Source: Clavibacter nebraskensis NCPPB 2581 (GTDB lineage: Bacteria > Actinomycetota > Actinomycetes > Actinomycetales > Microbacteriaceae). From it: DNA of 64,000 nt. Below are positions 62,994 through 64,000 of the stretch, in pieces; position 1 is the stretch's first letter, and the number at the start of each line of letters is the position of its first letter. Made by a program: the position numbers and the translations under genes. The notes below the pieces were generated by a model. It was given only the letters and a program-made list of their open reading frames with translations, was not told the DNA's origin and ran no database searches. The stretch is taken from the NCBI RefSeq assembly GCF_000355695.1, contig NC_020891.1:2976001-3040000 (forward strand), written 5' to 3'.

Positions 62994-64000
62994 ATGAGCA
63001 CCGCCGCTCCCCGCCCGCTGCGCGTCGTCGTGTCGCCCGACTCGCTCACCGGATCCGCGACCGCCGTCCAGGCCGCCCGGGCCCTCCGTCGCGGCTGGCT
63101 CCGCGCCCGACCCGACGACGAGGTGGTGATCGCGCCCATGGCCGACGGCGGTCAGGGCACGCTCGACGTGCTCGACGCGGCCGTCCCGGGGGCGCGGCGC
63201 ATGCCCGTCCGCGTCACCGGACCCGACGACCGGCCGGTCGACGCGCACTGGCTCCACCTGCCCGACGGCACGGGCGTCGTGGAGGTCGCGTCGACGAGCG
63301 GGATCACGCTGCTAGATCCGCTCCGCCCGCTCACCGCCCACACCCGCGGCTTCGGCCAGGCGATCCGCGCGGCGCTGGATGCCGGCGTCCCGCGCCTGCT
63401 GCTCGCGCTCGGCGGCAGCTCCTCGACGGACGGCGGCGTCGGCGCGCTGCGGGAGCTGGGCGCGCGGGCGATCCACGCCGACGGCTCCCCGGCCGGCGAC
63501 GGCGGCGGCGCGCTCGCGGGCATCGCGTCGCTGGACCTCTCCGGGCTCCGGGCGCTCCCGGCGGGCGGCGCCTGGATCCTCGGCGACGTCCGCGCTCCCC
63601 TCACCGGGCCCGCGGGCGCCGCCGCCGTCTACGGTCCGCAGAAGGGCGCGACGCCGGCGGACGTCCGCGCGCTCGACGCCGGCCTCGCGCACCTCGCCGG
63701 CCTGCTCGGCGTGGATCCGGCCACCGCGGGTGCGGGTGCGGCGGGCGGCACGGCGGCGGGCCTCGTCGCGTGGGGTGCCGTGGTGGGATCCGGATCCGCC
63801 GGCGTGGCCGACGCGATCGGACTGGCCGGCCTCGTCTCGGGCGCCGACGTCGTGATCACCGGCGAGGGACGCTTCGACGCGCAGTCCCGGACGGGCAAGG
63901 TCGCCTCGCACGTGCTCGACCTCGCCCGGGCGCACGCGACCGCGGCGATCCTCGTCGCGGGCTCCGTGGCCGCCCCCACCGACGGGTTCGCGGCCGCGCG
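62994..64000 (+). CDS. glxK: Glycerate kinase (GK2-type), cut by window end
   Basis: At least 335 residues are visible; the frame runs off the window. It begins MSTAAPRPLRVVVSPDSLTG, then TAVQAARALRRGW and PMADGGQGTLDVL. Later LLLALGGSSSTDGGVGAL and VITGEGRFDAQSRTGKVAS match the glycerate-2-kinase GK2 family. CAGACT lies 6 nt before the ATG, a leaderless-type start. It converts D-glycerate to 2- or 3-phosphoglycerate. Confidence 0.88.
   Translation, partial: MSTAAPRPLRVVVSPDSLTGSATAVQAARALRRGWLRARPDDEVVIAPMADGGQGTLDVLDAAVPGARRMPVRVTGPDDRPVDAHWLHLPDGTGVVEVASTSGITLLDPLRPLTAHTRGFGQAIRAALDAGVPRLLLALGGSSSTDGGVGALRELGARAIHADGSPAGDGGGALAGIASLDLSGLRALPAGGAWILGDVRAPLTGPAGAAAVYGPQKGATPADVRALDAGLAHLAGLLGVDPATAGAGAAGGTAAGLVAWGAVVGSGSAGVADAIGLAGLVSGADVVITGEGRFDAQSRTGKVASHVLDLARAHATAAILVAGSVAAPTDGFAAA

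Overview
The window is a high-GC actinobacterial chromosome segment. A crtE-crtB-crtI-crtYe-crtYf-crtEb C50 carotenoid cluster beside idi, a 107-residue family I know from Microbacteriaceae, a Zur/ZnuABC locus with zinc-free ribosomal protein paralogues, and polyphosphate glucokinase all point to Microbacteriaceae. Clavibacter is my best guess, as inference. Genes are densely packed, with many 1-8 nt start/stop overlaps. Many starts (about 18) have no visible ribosome binding site but carry a -10-like hexamer 6-7 nt upstream, which suggests leaderless mRNAs.

Layout. 1-5.1 kb: carotenoid operon (minus strand), with phytoene synthase and desaturase in one uninterrupted reading frame, and divergent idi. 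5.2-8.6 kb: patatin-like hydrolase, an AbiE-like antitoxin/nucleotidyltransferase pair bracketed by a 27-bp direct repeat, and a DIP1984-family gene. 8.8-13.2 kb: alanine dehydrogenase with an Lrp regulator, an HxlR regulator with an NAD(P)-binding oxidoreductase, dcd, and tRNA-Gly(CCC). 13.3-17.7 kb: a conspicuously AT-richer island directly 3' of that tRNA, with an RloC/PrrC-like ATPase-nuclease and an unrecognised coiled-coil protein. This is the best candidate for a little-described defence system in the window. 17.7-20.6 kb: gluconate regulator, kinase and permease.

20.6-38.4 kb: a decayed PNPOx-type gene, two tandem secreted Cys-rich proteins, Nei-type glycosylase, oxidoreductases, zinc alcohol dehydrogenase, Mn catalase, deoC with an M18 aminopeptidase, a DUF305 lipoprotein, a dienelactone-hydrolase-like protein lacking catalytic residues, and a Pif1/RecD-like helicase. 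38.5-44.2 kb: a siderophore/heme-type ABC importer with a DtxR/IdeR-like box between its divergent arms, then a small ArsR-type regulator with a membrane partner. 45-47 kb: a CopD-CtaG fusion. 47.1-51.7 kb: HU, then rpmB-rpmG-rpsN (zinc-free forms) and znuA-znuC-znuB-zur with a long palindromic operator.

51.7-56.5 kb: E1alpha-E1beta-E2 of a 2-oxo acid dehydrogenase complex and a HisC-type aminotransferase. 56.5-64 kb: holin-like membrane protein, alpha/beta hydrolase with a small helical partner, low-molecular-weight phosphatase, purB, small membrane proteins including a 38-residue one, polyphosphate glucokinase, and a glycerate kinase cut by the window end.

A window-wide feature is the density of the palindrome GGATCC. 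It occurs about two dozen times in the first 11.7 kb, and I find none between 13.3 and 17.7 kb. This marks the island as compositionally foreign and may be a genome signature in its own right.
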